64,000 nt of DNA from Bactericera cockerelli (taxonomy: Eukaryota > Arthropoda > Insecta > Hemiptera > Triozidae). Position numbers and translations under genes: made by a program. Of the stretch, positions 18,490-30,079 are shown piece by piece. The notes beneath the pieces are model-generated. The model searched no databases. It was given only the letters and a program-made list of their open reading frames with translations, and had not been told where the DNA came from. Positions within the stretch are counted from its first letter, which is position 1; each line of letters opens with the position of its first letter. The stretch lies in assembly GCA_024516035.1 (NCBI GenBank), contig CM044961.1, positions 5,475,015 through 5,539,014 of the forward strand. The letters are read 5' to 3'.

Positions 18490-20280
18490 TTTCGAACGGA
18501 CGGAGTACGGCCGGCGTATGTGATTCATCTTGCTAATAGAGTTTCCTTTGTACGAACAAACCTTAAAATAAAATAAAAGAACAACATGAGCAGCAACGTA
18601 ACGAGGTCAGCATATAGAAGCAGGTGAAAGAGAACAACCAGCGAACTTAGAAAACTTTAGAAGACACGGAGAACACGAGAAAAACAAAGACGGCAGAAGA
18701 GGTGGGGGTCTAATCCCTCATGAATAATGATCCCGGGGGTCGTGCTAATAGGGAACATTGCTTTCCAGGTCAGAATTAGGGAAATAGAGGAGATACTGGA
18801 ACCAGTGATAATATGTGGTAAAAGTACCATGGATTTAACACTTCAGTAGCTGACTATGACATGAAACATGGAATATACGTCAGGCTAACCTATTTGGTTC
18901 CATAGCATACAAAATAATTTTCTATGTCGATTCAATTACAAATACATTAGGCATTGAGGATGAATTTCAATTAAATGATACTTGAAGATTATAAATTCTG
19001 GACAGTTTTCAGTTAACAATTTTTACTGAAAAGATCTCAGAGAATCACTACTGTACCTCGAAAGCATGGTATAAAATGTGACGTATTATATTGAAACTTA
19101 AACTCTAAGGCGAAATGAATAGACAAATTCTGTATCACAAGTCATTGCTAAGTGTTGGTTTTCCCTATCTTAGACAGTACGCAATGCGTGACTTAGCGCC
19201 ACAGAGGTATTACCAAAACCTCTCTTAATTCCACCCTAAAACTCTCATTCCTAATATTTTCAGACTCAAAATACATTACATAAATCATAATAAATTACCA
19301 AGAGAAATTCCATTTGAAATGCAGATGTGTGCATATAAAAGTCGTAGATACGTAGAACTTTCATGGTGATGGATCTAACAGCAAACATGTTCAAAGTGCT
19401 CTGCAAAATGGAGAAAACTGGTGGTAGTTTTACACCCCTAAAAGTTTACATTTCAAATAGGTTGCAGAGCAAGAGAGCTGGAAGTAGGTGTTAACGTGGA
19501 ATTACAGGACTGAAACAGCTTCTGAAAGTGTTTGTTTGAGAGTGTGAATTAGAGGGAAGGCTGAGAAAAGAGAGAAAGAGATACGGTTATTCAAATATTT
19601 ACAATTAAATTTAACAGATAGCATAATCTGCTTGGCAACAGTCAGCTATAATCTCGTCTCTCAACTGAAAGCAAAGTTCAGGGATCTCGTCTCCCTTAGG
19701 GGGTGCTGACTTTCCAACTTTAGCGAGCAGCAAATTTTATAATTCACGAAATTTATTCAGCACGCTGCTGTTGGGGCTTTGCTGCATGAGAGGATTTCCC
19801 GACTTGGCAGACTCACAGGCTCTGAGACAAGATGGATTAGGACGCTGCTGCTGATCATGCTAGTATTGCAGCCCTTGTTTCTACTGTTACCACTGCTGCA
19901 CCTCATGTTAATGTCATTGCTGATGCTACACCTGATGCTGATGTCATTGTTGATGCTAGCATTACTGCTCTTATAATATTATTTAACTGTTGTCGATATT
20001 GTACTCATAGATTCAGAAAGACAAACTGTAAATGTTCAAAAATGATATCTTTGAGCACTTAGGCCTGAATTATGAAACAGTAGAAACAAGACATTCGTTT
20101 TTTTTTTTTTTTTTTTTTTACCACACGCTCAATTTTTTTTCCACAGTCTTTGGTCATTTACCTTTTGAACTTGAGTAAACTATATCTATCCGTTGGTCCA
20201 CACTTTTTTGATGATTTTTTTCCTCAATTTTATTCTGTCTGACGGAATTTTTTCTGTAATTTCTCAAAGTCACATGTAAT
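18490..20280. other. Unassigned sequence
   Basis: About 1.8 kb with no gene, SINE or tandem repeat I can recognise. 19740-19975 is enriched in CTGCTG and GATGCTGATG short motifs and gives a Leu-rich open frame that is not credible as a protein. A T run lies at 20098-20119. Confidence 0.45.
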
Positions 20281-20284
20281 AATA

Positions 20285-21010
20285 TTTTCTACTCTCTTTC
20301 TTCACCGATGTGTCTCTCCTCCTCCCCTATGCCTCTTACTCGCTCACTCAAACAGTCACAAGACCATGAAGAAGGTAAGAGTTGAAAATAATATTCACAT
20401 TCATCATACCAACTGAAAGAGTCTCTAGAGATTGAGATATGAATTTTATATCGGTGAGAGTGAGAAAGATATACGTACACAAAGAGGGAATGAGGAAAAA
20501 CTGAGAGAAAGGGGATGGAACGAGTAAGAGAGTGGATAAAACACACAAAAGAAAATTATAAAAGATGAAACAGCAGTGGATGAAATAAATAAAGAAACAA
20601 ATGTGAATTGTGGAGAGCAGAAAAGATGGGAGTTGCGTGCTATAGGTAGATCAAGAGAGAGAGGGAGTTAGGTAACTAAGAGATAATAAATGAAAGAGAT
20701 AGGAGTGTATAATAAAGAGAAAAACAGACGGATAAGAGAGAGAGAGAGATACAGCGTAGATACAGCGGAAAATAAAGAAGCAGCAAAACTTCACAAAAGC
20801 GCATTGGTGAGATAGGAAAATAAAATAGACAAAGGAGAAATGTATAGAAACAGAAAAAAACTAATACAAAATAGTTCAAAAGACAAAATAGGGCAGAAAG
20901 ACAGAATAATTCAAATGATGAAAAAGCGGAGAGACTGTATGACAGTGAAAAACTAAACAGGGAGAGCAAAGAGAGAGAGAGAGGATTATGCAGATAGAAG
21001 CACAACTATC
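20285..21010. repeat. Purine-rich, low-complexity stretch
   Basis: Dominated on plus by GAGAGA, AAAGAGA and AGAAAG phrases between AT-rich bits. Minus-strand Ser/Leu/Phe-rich frames are artefacts of this bias. Confidence 0.7.
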
Positions 21011-21242
21011 TTTCTGGTGTGATACAATGCCAGATATTTGTACTTACTGTACCTTATCATGATAAATCCCAGATAATTGTATCGTATAATACCACGGACA
21101 ACTGAAAACAAAGCTGGTTGTTGATGATTTTTACCATGTGGATGATTTCAACCACTTTTATAAACCATCGCAAAACTGCAAAAAATAACAAGAAAATAAA
21201 AAAATAAGAGAAGACAAAATTAAGAAATGAAATAGTAAAATT

Positions 21243-21415
21243 ATAACACTTTTTAGTGGAAGGTAACCACCAGGCGAGGTTAATGCTCAAAGCGTTTACT
21301 ACCACCTAACACTCATAGTCTTATTATTGTGTGGTCACAAACACAAATTAACGAGGAGAAATGCATGCATTGGGTGGGATTCGAACCAACGGACCAGCGC
21401 GTTAATCACTTGACT
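21243..21415 (-). repeat. SINE-D copy
   Basis: The body reads on plus as CACTTTTTAGTGGAAGGTAA, CCAGGCGAGGTTAATGCTCA and GTCTTATTATTGTG. The tRNA-like head follows (TGGGTGGGATTCGAACCAAC, GCGCGTTAATCACTTGAC) with a deletion in its anticodon region. The same body is at 37110-37240. Confidence 0.8.
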
Positions 21416-21544
21416 ATAATAATAATATAATAATAATAATGCTTTTTCTTTGTGTTATTATGTCACAATTTTAGTGGGTAGCGCAGAATCATAGGACTTT
21501 ACCACTTTAATTTTCAATACCTTGTATTATTTTTTGCCTAAGAT

Positions 21545-21720
21545 TCTGCCACTGGTCGCTGCTTCACATTAAAGCAGCTACTCATTTTTCCTCACGAGGT
21601 ATGAGTGGACCCCGAACATCCAAGTACAGAGCAGAAAAAATCCTCCCCCGCTGGGAATCGAACCCAGGTCACCATGTGTGCAATGCCTAGCGCGCTAACT
21701 CGCTCTGCCACAGTGACTAC
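21545..21720 (-). repeat. SINE-E copy
   Basis: The tRNA-like head reads on plus as GGGAATCGAACCCAGGTCAC, CCTAGCGCGCTAACTCGC and CACAGTGACTAC. The body next to it (CCTCACGAGGTATGAGTGGA, CGAACATCCAAGTACAGAG) matches 28362-28512. Confidence 0.75.
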
Positions 21721-21804
21721 ACTTGACTATAAGTGAACGTTATGATAAACAGAAAAGGCAAACGTTAAAAGAGACGTCGAATTATAATAAATTTTACTTT
21801 GTTG

Positions 21805-22074
21805 TTGGGGTTCAATGTCGCTTTTTCGACTGTATGGTCATTTCACGACAGACGTTTGACCCTCCATTTGCTGGGAGTTCACAAACCAGCTACTCAAATA
21901 AACCTCACCTAGCCTGAGTTGGACCGGGTAAAGCCAGCCAGCATCACGAGGGTTCGAATTTGATTGGTCAGCCATCCAAGTCCTAACTAAGCTGGACGTT
22001 GCTTAACTTTAGTTACAGAAGGAGAACTTGTGTATTGAACGTGCCATTGCCACCGACGCGACGCCGACGCTGGT
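21805..22074 (-). repeat. SINE-B copy
   Basis: Read on minus, the 5S-like head (ending at 22074) is followed by the family body; on plus one sees AATGTCGCTTTTTCGACTG, CCTCACCTAGCCTGAG, GGTCAGCCATCCAAGTCC and GCTGGACGTTGCTTAAC. The head is partly scrambled near 22040-22070. Confidence 0.8.
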
Positions 22075-22297
22075 ATAATCAAAACTGATAACCTCTTACA
22101 CCCCATCCATCCACTTCTTGTCCAAACACTACTCCTCTCCACCTACTTTCCACTCCACCTGGAAACACAATGGAGAGTAGTCAATACTCTTCCATAGAGT
22201 GTCCCTCATCCCAATACACTTCCACAATATACCAGGTACGTTAAAAGCTATAAATCCTATCAAGCAAACGCCAAGAAAAACAAACCGAGCGTGTATA

Positions 22298-23166
22298 CAG
22301 GGTGGGGTAAAAGTCTGGAAACCCCTGAATAACTTTCGAATGGCTTCTTCGGTAAAATTAAAATTTTGTACGGTAAACAAGGGTAATAAGACCTTCTTTT
22401 AGAGTGGGGTTGATTTTTGTTACCGGCCCTCATGTCGGGGCCAGGGGGGCCAACTTCATTTTTTTAAATACGAACCCCCACCTTGCGATACATTTTTGGA
22501 AAGGTCTTTAAATAAGAAATACATTGGTGCAAATTTTAATTTTTTAAATTAACTGTTTGCAAATGGCGTCCAACTTTGTGTATGCACTTATGCAGTAAAG
22601 TCTGGAAACCCATGAATATCTTTTGAAAGAATTTTCTCAGCAAATTTAAAATTGTGCACGGTAAGTCGGGGTAATTAGACCTTTCCAAAAATGTATCGCA
22701 AGGTGGGGTTTCGTATTTAAAAAAAATGAAGTTGGCCTCCCTGGCCCCGACATGGGGGCCGGTAAAAAAAATCGGTCCCATTCTAATACAGGGTCTAATT
22801 ACCAAGGATTACCGTACACAATTTTAAATTTACTGAGAAAGCCCTTTCGAAAGATATTCAGAGGTTTCCAGACTTTACTGCAAACACAAAGTTGGACGCC
22901 ATTTCAAACAGTTAATATTTAAAAAAAAAAAATGTACCAATGTATTTCTTATTTAAAGACCTTTTCAAAAATGTATCGCAAGGTGGGAGTTCGTATTTAA
23001 AAAAATGAAGTTGGCCCCTCTGGCCCCGACATGGGGGCCGGTAACAAAAATCGACCCCACTCTAAAAGAATTTCTTATTAGCCCGGTTTACCATACAAAA
23101 TTTTAATTTTACCGAAGAAGCCATTCGAAAGTTATTAAGGGGTTTCCAGACTTTTGCCCCACCCTG
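22298..23166. mobile_element. Foldback element, 869 bp, palindromic over its length
   Basis: The ends CAGGGTGGGGTAAAAGTCTG and its complement are flanked by TA on both sides (22296-22297, 23167-23168). The arms are complementary almost to the centre near 22732; for example the GTCTGGAAACCCATGAATAT block near 22600 pairs with 22850-22870. It has no open frame of note. Termini and TA target match the elements at 31298-32078 and 32083-34610. Confidence 0.9.
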
Positions 23167-23169
23167 TAT

Positions 23170-24420
23170 ACATAGAATGTACCTATCTATTTCCCAAAGA
23201 GCCGGTATGTACCTATCTACAAATAGCTACAAGCTTTTACAATACTTTCGATATCTTGGACAAAGTAAAAGAAGACTTTTCCTTGAAGTGATACTTCCCT
23301 TGAAATGTATAACAAAACGTCAAATGCTTCCCACTTTCCAAAGAAATGGTTTCCTTTTGATAAGACAGTCCGTCAATTGTCTTTGAATTCTAAGCTGAGA
23401 AGAGGAAATTGAGAAATTCTCAATACGTTTTCATCACTCTCAAACGAGGCGCCATATTCCGGGGAGAATGGGTAGAGAAGAGTGGAAGATGTAGAAATAA
23501 TGTTGAGAAGGAAGAATAGACAGAGAGAGGAAGAATAGATTGAAGAAGGATGGAAAGACGAAATGGAGAGCCGATGAAAAGAGAAGGGAATGTACTAGGA
23601 TAGAGAGAAATGGAAGTAAAAGACAGGCGGAGAGTGATAAAGATTTGAAGAGAGCAGAAAGAGTTGGAACCAAGTGGGAAAGAAAGAGAAAGAAGAGACA
23701 AGCACAAGCTCTTTTTAAGTACAACATTTGAAATTCAAATTTCGTCCTATTTGAAATTGGAAGCTGCCTGACTGGAATCTAAATTCCGACGACATCATTG
23801 TTTTGGAAAATTAGTTTGTCATTCAGTGTTTTCCTCCCATCATCATTTTTTTTTTTTTTTTTTTTTCCTCACGTAAAACGAATCATTGTCTCTTTTCTAT
23901 AGCGTCTTAAATTTCATTGTCGAGAGTGATTTGGAGTTTGATGACAAACTTTATGGTTTGTGGACATTATTGATTTGAATTTTTAACATTTTCTTTTCTT
24001 ATAGTGTCAGAAATGTTCGCTTTCGAGATGGAGTGAAGCGATGGTTGATTATTTCTTATGAAGTCTTGAATATTTTTATTATTCATAGTGTCTTACCATT
24101 GTATGTTTAGCGTTGCAAAAATTATGGTTCCAGGATGGATATTTATTTTAAAATTTTATTTAACATTTCCCCCTCCCGTATTTTCTAAGACTTTGATGTT
24201 GTGATGATTTGAGATGAAATTTAGTCATAGGCTGTTGTATGTTTTTGTAATTTTTATTATTTCGCTCTCGTTCATGATTGTATTTTGAAAAGATCTCTGA
24301 ATGAGTTCTTTTAAGACTGAGTTCATTAAAACTACCACATAAGAACCTTAGTGACTAAGGTGAAACTCGAGAAATGATTTCATTCGGAAGAACGACCACT
24401 GTCAATTTCACGATAAAATA
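23170..24420. other. Unassigned sequence
   Basis: 23460-23700 is purine-rich on plus with AGAGAGGAAGAATAGA phrases. The rest is AT-rich and featureless, with a T run at 23850-23867. No gene seen. Confidence 0.45.
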
Positions 24421-24436
24421 CATCTGCTTTGGACTT

Positions 24437-24706
24437 TTTTTTTTTTTTTTTTTTAAGTGGGGTTTTAACGTCGCTTTCAACTGCCATGGTCATATCACGA
24501 CGGGGGTTTTACCCTCCATTCGCAGGAAACTCACAAACCTGCTACTCACATTGACCTCACCCAGCCTGAGTGGGGCCGGGAAAAGCCAGCGTCACGAGAA
24601 TTAGAATTTGAATGGTCACCCATCCAAGTCTTAACCTCGCTGGATGTCGCTTAACTTCGGTGTTCTGAAGGGAACCGGTGTATTCAACATGCCATCGACG
24701 CTGGCT
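24437..24706 (-). repeat. SINE-B copy, full length with 12-bp TSD
   Basis: It begins on plus with the T run of the polyA tail and ends with the complete 5S head (CCATCGACGCTGGC). The target duplication TGCTTTGGACTT lies at 24425-24436 and 24707-24718. It is close in sequence to the copy at 16940-17201, so both look young. Confidence 0.92.
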
Positions 24707-24719
24707 TGCTTTGGACTTG

Positions 24720-25470
24720 GCATGTGACCACTGAAGCTTTTGGTGAGTGACAGTAATGTGGAACTGGTTTGCTTCAACCAATGGATGTTAAAAACCCCTC
24801 CATGAGCTATGTTATCAAAGCGACGTTAAGAAACAAAAGCCCGATATGGTCAAAAGTAATACATTTCTCAGTCCCGGCTTAATGCAACCCTGTAGCATCT
24901 ACAGAAATGCCGGAAACTCATTTGTTCTGAAACTTCAATACCCTGCTGTCAAAACATCATGGCTAGAATATAGCAACCCTGCAACCCGTTTCATCTGAGG
25001 TCAAAACAAAGAAACACTTCCAAAGAGAAGACGAATCTTCAAGTCAAGCACACATATTACGATGTGTACTTCTGCTTTAGTTTCGTATTCTTCTCCTCAA
25101 GTTTTTCTCCAGTCTCTCTGTGTGCACTTTTGTGTTCATTTTTGTATATTTTTCTTTTCTGTTTTCTTGAGATTTTTCTATTGTTGCTGTATTTGTTTAT
25201 TATCTTCTTTTTTCTCTCCAACTAGTTCCACATTCTTGTTAAGTGTTTATTTTCTTTTTCTTGTCGTTGTTCACTCTTTTTTTTTGTATACATATGCTCC
25301 CATCTGCATCAACTCCTCTTTTCTTCTTTCGTTTATTTTAAATTACTCTATTCTTTTCGCATGTTCATAGCTTTATTTTGCTTCTTCAACCCAATGTTTG
25401 CCATTCTGCATCACCATCTTGCTATCTCCTCCTCCTTCTTCAAGTTTCTACATTCTTTCTGTATGTGTTT
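24720..25470. other. Unassigned sequence, T/C-biased
   Basis: 25060-25470 is pyrimidine-biased (TTCTTCT, TTTTTCTTTTC) and gives Phe/Leu/Ser-rich open frames judged not to be genes. Confidence 0.5.
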
Positions 25471-25473
25471 TTA

Positions 25474-25597
25474 TGTTATCACATTTGTGTTAATCACTTT
25501 CGTGATATCAAAAATACTCAAACTCGCTTTACTCACGCTTAAACTGGGACTTGAACCACCGATCTCCAGGTTACTGATCGATCAAGCTACTGAGGTC
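25474..25597 (-). repeat. SINE-A copy
   Basis: On plus: TTGTGTTAATCACTTTCGTG, CTCAAACTCGCTTTACTC, ACTGGGACTTGAACCACC, GATCGATCAAGCTACTGAGG. The anticodon region has an internal deletion. Confidence 0.88.
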
Positions 25598-25609
25598 AAA
25601 ACGTTTATT

Positions 25610-26065
25610 ATTTTCTTTCTGTATGCTCATAATATAATTCTACTTCTTTTTTATCTCCTTCTCTTCAGTTTTATGCTTGCTCCTCTGCATCTACATTTCC
25701 TTTTAGCTCCTCCATATTCATCTTCATATTGCTCCATTATTTCCGCATGTTTATTTTTCTCATCAAACACTCGCCAGTCTTTGCTTTTCCCAATGTGGAG
25801 AGTTCAAGTGCTCTCCGGAGGGTGTGTGGTGATGGGTATAACTTGCGGTTACGAAGTTGACGCCCCCTACGGTCCATTTATAGTTTATAGCTCTGAAACA
25901 GCTCTCCCGGGAATTCCTGGGTCAGCTGCTACTGCTGCACTTGTATTGTTTGTTATGGAGAGTAAGGAAAGAGAGAAAGAGTCGAAACGATGAATAGTTA
26001 GCGGTAAACGGCCTCCAGAGAGACTAGAGTTTTCTTGCATGAAATGTAACCGTTCTTAGTAGCTG
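25610..26065. other. Unassigned sequence
   Basis: Nothing recognised. A plus frame across 25361-25993 crosses SINE-A and low-complexity DNA and is not supported. Confidence 0.45.
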
Positions 26066-26070
26066 AGTTT

Positions 26071-26140
26071 GCCAGCGTGCGTCGAGTCAAAATGTAGGAT
26101 CACTGAAATTAAGCAACGTTCAGCGAGGTAAAGACTTCCT
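26071..26140 (+). repeat. SINE-B, isolated 5S head
   Basis: It has GCCAGCGTGCGTCGAG, then GGATCACTGAAATTAAGC and AACGTTCAGCGAGGTAAAGA, which track the first two thirds of 5S rRNA with a deletion. The body is absent. It is too short and diverged to be a 5S gene. Confidence 0.7.
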
Positions 26141-26243
26141 AATGCTGCCATAAATAAGCTGAATTGGAAGCCAACGAATAAGACATCAAATTTGACTTTG
26201 GATTTTTTAGGCTTACTGTTTTGGTCTAATTTTTTACCTATTA

Positions 26244-26481
26244 GCCAGCGTCCGTGGCGTGAAGGTTGTGACTACTGCCCGTAGTTCAGAGATTCCAAGT
26301 TCGATCCACGGTTGGGGCAGACTTCTCAAAGAAAATTTTGTTCCCTTCAAACACGTGAGGCTGGCATTCGCGGCCCTACCCAGGCTGGGTGAGGTTAATG
26401 TGGGTAACTGGTACGATTCCCAGCGAATGGAGGGTAGAACCTCCGTCCTGACTATCTATCTCAATCAGGACGTTAAAACCA
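26244..26481 (+). repeat. Chimeric SINE: tRNA-like head on SINE-B body
   Basis: After GCCAGCGTCCGTGGCGTGAA comes a tRNA-like segment with box B (CAAGTTCGATCCACGG), not the 5S text. From 26360 the body is that of SINE-B: GCCCTACCCAGGCTGGGTGA, GGTTAATGTGGGTA, CAGCGAATGGAGGGTAGAAC, then CAGGACGTTAAAACC. The 3' end lacks a long A tail. Confidence 0.75.
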
Positions 26482-26647
26482 AATAGAATCAACTGGTCAC
26501 AATAGATATAATCAGTTCGCAGTGTTGTAATGGTTTCATTGAAAACCTGCACCCAGGTCAGATAATAATAATAATTTACCTATTTTATGAATGGAAAAAC
26601 ATGACGGAAGATAACTAGATTCTGTGTAAATCCTTATTTCATGTTTT

Positions 26648-26985
26648 TCATGACATCTCTACGCAAGATGTCAGGATGAAGGAATAGAGTTTAGTAAAGT
26701 AATGTGGTTGCAACTCTTGCTGGAGCGAAATTAAATCATCTCGAATACTCAAGTTGCTGAGAAAAAATGCTTGAAGCAAATTGCTTAAATACATACTTGA
26801 GTTGTAAGTTCTCGTTTGGATTAAAAAATGTCGAGCAAAGTTAACAGCATAAAATGCTTCGAGGAGACGACAAATATTTAATTTATGTGAGCGCAAGGCA
26901 GTGCGCCAGGCCAAGTACCGGAAAGAATCGTAAACTGTCTGAACACGAAACTTTCGGGTTTTCACACCCTCATTAAAAGAACCAA
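26648..26985 (-). other. Open frame of unknown origin, about 112 codons
   Basis: A minus-strand frame ends at 26648 with residues SCVEMS and contains KTRKFRVQTVYDSFRYLAWR and LLEAFYAVNFARHF. Composition is balanced, unlike the low-complexity frames elsewhere. Its only upstream ATG lies within the SINE-B just beyond, so the present start is not original. It may be a fragment of an unrecognised transposon protein, an exon, or chance. Confidence 0.2.
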
Positions 26986-27175
26986 AAGCCAGCGTCGATG
27001 GCACGTTGAATAAACCAGTTCTCATTCAGTCACTGAAATTTAGCAACGTCCAGCGCGGCTAGGAATTGGGTGCTGGCTATTTCCGGCCCCACTCAATATA
27101 GGTGAGGTTGATGAGGGGTAAAATCCCCGTCATGATATGATCATGTAGTTGAAAGCGACGTTAAACTCAAATTAA
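26983..27175 (+). repeat. SINE-B copy with probable 8-bp TSD
   Basis: The 5S head (CCAGCGTCGATGGCACG, TTGAATAAACCAGTTCTC) is followed by a shortened body (CCGGCCCCACTCAATATAGG, GTCATGATATGATCATGTAG) and an A-rich tail. AAAAGAAC flanks it at 26975-26982 and 27176-27183. Confidence 0.82.
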
Positions 27176-27189
27176 AAAAGAACTAGAGA

Positions 27190-27710
27190 TCGGTTCTTTT
27201 GATCATAGAACTATGAATTTCGACAGACATATTCAACAACGTGACAAGCCATACCCTCTATCAAAATTCATCGGATAAAGATATTTTCAAAACCATTAAT
27301 TCGTCAAAATATTGGCAGTTCGACCATCTGTTCGCAAATATTGGGGGGGGATAGATTGAAACCATATTGTTAATGTGAGGCCCCAAAGACCCCAAAAATA
27401 TAATATTTTTATTTTAAAAAAATTGTGAGTTAAAATCCTGACCCAAAAATAAATTCTAGATTTTTTTTTTCCTATTAGGCACTTTAATCAAATATTGTCG
27501 TGCCGATCCTCTCAAGGTCTACATGAGGTGAAGGAGATTGATATTTCTTATAAAAGTCATCAGTGAGTCCACTTCAATGGTAGTGTTCAAAGAAGATGGT
27601 TTTGGGTCATATGATTGGTGGATTACATCGTAAGTGTGACATTCCTTTACGATATGACGAATAGAGAGGTGATTTTACAAGCCATAATGACTAAAGTCAG
27701 AAATTTTAAA
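27190..27710. other. Unassigned sequence
   Basis: No gene or family could be recognised. Confidence 0.4.
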
Positions 27711-27712
27711 AA

Positions 27713-27851
27713 GCTATCATAATTTGTGTCAATCAAATACGTGATATCACAGTTAAACTCGCTTTACTAAATTCACGCTGAAACCTGGACTTGAACCACC
27801 GACCTCCAGGTTACAAGTCCGCCGCCTTATCGATCAAGTTACTGAGCTCGA
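27713..27851 (-). repeat. SINE-A copy
   Basis: On plus: TTGTGTCAATCAAATACGTG, TTTACTAAATTCACGCTGAA, ACTTGAACCACCGACCTCCA, GCCGCCTTATCGATCAAG. Head and body are both complete. Confidence 0.9.
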
Positions 27852-28079
27852 TTCTAAAGTCAGTAATTATAACAATATGATCATGCAGTTAAAAAAAAAA
27901 ACAACGTAAAAAATCCTGACTGAAAAAAATATAATGGCATTATTTAGAACAAGGTCTAGATTAATCTATAGTAATAATTAAAATTTATATCCTCGGCACG
28001 TTGTAAAAATATTTAAGGCTTAGTTTTTTTTATTGCCCATTTGACTCCTGGTCGCTTTTAAAAAATTAATTGCATATTC

Positions 28080-28235
28080 GACCGACCTCAGTAGCTTGAA
28101 CGGTAAGGCGATGGGACTTGTAACCTGAAGGTCTTGAACCACCAGTCACAGTTTCAGCGTGGATTTAGTAAAGCGAGTTTGAGTAGTTGTGATATATCAC
28201 GTAAGTGATTAACACAAATATGATAACTTTAACTT
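28080..28235 (+). repeat. SINE-A copy
   Basis: GACCGACCTCAGTAGCTTGA opens the head; box B is damaged. The body GTAAAGCGAGTTTGAGTAG and GTGATTAACACAAATATGAT is intact, with TTTAACTTTTT after it. Confidence 0.9.
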
Positions 28236-28361
28236 TTTTATTTCATCTTTTTATTTCACTTTCAGCTTTCTTTTGTTTGTAGAGCGCCTCTTTAATATCA
28301 GAAATCTTTAGAAGAATGGCTTTTACATTTCGATTTCGAAAAATTCACCAAACGAAACTGG

Positions 28362-28512
28362 TTGTTGCCCATGCTTCAACTACCCCAATTGTCCTCACGA
28401 GTCCCCGACATCCAATGTACAGAGTCGAATTTTTTTCGACCTCGACGGGATTCGAACCCGGGTCACCTGGAGTGCAAGCCGAGCATGCTACCGCTAGACC
28501 AAGGTGACTACT
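28362..28512 (-). repeat. SINE-E copy
   Basis: On plus: CCTCACGAGTCCCCGACATC, CGACGGGATTCGAACCCGGG and CTAGACCAAGGTGACTAC. Compared with the copy at 21545-21720, head and body follow in the same order. Confidence 0.75.
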
Positions 28513-28639
28513 TCCATTTTCGCTATTCAAATAACGTTGACCTGACGTCCGGATGCCTATTCTAGCCTCCGGATCGATATGAATGCTTTCTCGTTGACAT
28601 TTACTCACGCTTTCTGATGCGGCTCGTATCGTAGGCAAG

Positions 28640-28910
28640 AATAGAAAGCTAGGTAAGGGCTTCGGGGCTTTCTTTCATTAATTTGAATTGAACCCCACCC
28701 AGCTTTCTCTCTCTCTCTCTCTCCCCACTACTCTATCCTTCTTCTTCTCTATGTGTTCTTCTCCTCCTTCTCATTCTCTCTCTTTCCTGCTTTTTCTCTC
28801 TCTCTTTCCTTCTTTCTCTCTCTCTCTCTCTCTTTCTCTCTTCCCTTCTTTCTTTCTCTCTCTCTCTCCCTCTCACTACCCTTTTTTTTCTCTCTCTCTC
28901 TTCCCTTTTT

Positions 28911-28944
<34 letters not shown>

Positions 28945-29175
28945 TCTATCCCCCTAACTCCTCGTTTTCTTTCTCTGTCTCCCCCCTCTTCAACTCCTTA
29001 TTTTCTCTTTTTCACCCTCTCCTCGTTCTCTCTCTCTCTCTTTCTAGTAGTTAAGGACAGCTAGTCGTCTTTCTCTTTCCCTCTCACACACACTCTCTCT
29101 CTTTCTCTCTCTCTTCTTCTTTATGTCATCTTCTCTCCCTTCTTATTCTCTCTCTTTCTTGCTTTCTCTCTTTCT
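28640..29175. repeat. CT microsatellite block
   Basis: From about 28705, long CT runs with TTC and CCC interruptions, plus a CTAGTAGTTAAGGACAGCTAG-like link near 29045 that recurs near 29180-29200. The Ser/Leu/Phe frames here are artefacts. Confidence 0.95.
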
Positions 29176-29179
29176 TTTT

Positions 29180-29443
29180 ACTACTTCTCAAGGGCAGCTA
29201 GTCAAATGTCTCTCTGTACACACACACACACACAAAGTCTTAGAACCCCCGTGTCTAGCTAACGTGACTGAATATTGATAAGGAAAAGTATTGATGGAAA
29301 AGGAGAACCTTCCCCAACACTAATTTTAGTTGTCCAATACATTGTACTACCTACTATACAGAATATGAAAACTGAAGTGCTTCCTGGGGTGATGGACTCG
29401 AAACTTTTATGAGGTAGCTAATGTTACTTCCGAGCATAAAAAA
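29180..29443. other. Unassigned sequence
   Basis: A short CA run is at 29219-29236; otherwise nothing was recognised. Confidence 0.4.
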
Positions 29444-29588
29444 AGTTATCATATTTGTGTTAATCACTCTCGTGATATCACAACTACTCAAACTCGCTTT
29501 AATAAATCTACGCTGAAACCGGGACTTGAACCACCGACTTCCAGGTTACAAGTCCGCTGCCTAATCGATCAAGCTACTGAGGTCGGTC
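29444..29588 (-). repeat. SINE-A copy
   Basis: Nearly the family consensus: on plus GTTATCATATTTGTGTTAAT, CACAACTACTCAAACTCGC, CTGAAACCGGGACTTGAACC, GATCAAGCTACTGAGGTCGG. Confidence 0.93.
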
Positions 29589-29589
29589 A

Positions 29590-29905
29590 ATTTTTTTGTA
29601 ATAAAAGAATATCTAATATTAGAAATTATTTGAAAGTATTCCTTTATTGACTGTTTTCACAGCTCTTTGTTTAATTTTGTCGTTTTTCAATTATTCAATG
29701 GCATCAAAGAAGTGAGTCAACCAAACCGTTGATGATAAAAAAGTTTCCCGGAAAAGAACTTTACTGTTCTAGAATCATCAGATTCAGAAGCTTCCGAAGT
29801 CGACATCATGAAAGGAAAAATTGAAAATGTAATGAAAAAAGTGATATATGAATTTAGGAAGAGATGAAAATTTTGAGAAAGATTTTCCTCATTCATCAGA
29901 GTGTA
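29590..29905. other. Unassigned sequence
   Basis: AT-rich; no gene or family recognised. Confidence 0.4.
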
Positions 29906-29908
29906 TAT

Positions 29909-30022
29909 GACCACATAATAATAAGACTCTGAGGGTTAGGTGGTAGAAAATGCTTTAAGCATTAACCTCGCTTGTTGGTCAATTGGTCATCTTTCACTAA
30001 AGAGTATTATTATTATTATTAC
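29909..30022 (+). repeat. SINE-D, body only
   Basis: ACATAATAATAAGACTCTGA, GGGTTAGGTGGTAGAAAATG, CTTTCACTAAAGAGTATTAT and a (TTA)n tail. The head is missing. Confidence 0.75.
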
Positions 30023-30079
30023 AGATGTCATCCATGCAAAATAGTTTAGAGTTGCCACAATTGAAAAATGACACAATAC

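Noticed and set aside
19779..19976. Leu-rich plus frame that could look like a membrane peptide
   Set aside because: Generated by CTG/ATG-rich short motifs with no other coding sign.
25361..25993. 210-codon plus frame
   Set aside because: It crosses a SINE-A copy and pyrimidine-biased DNA; no domain is visible.
28688..29064. Open frames of Ser/Leu repeats
   Set aside because: Translation of (CT)n; also true of 30025-30405, 33338-33927, 35027-36066, 55675-56268 and 8273-8467.
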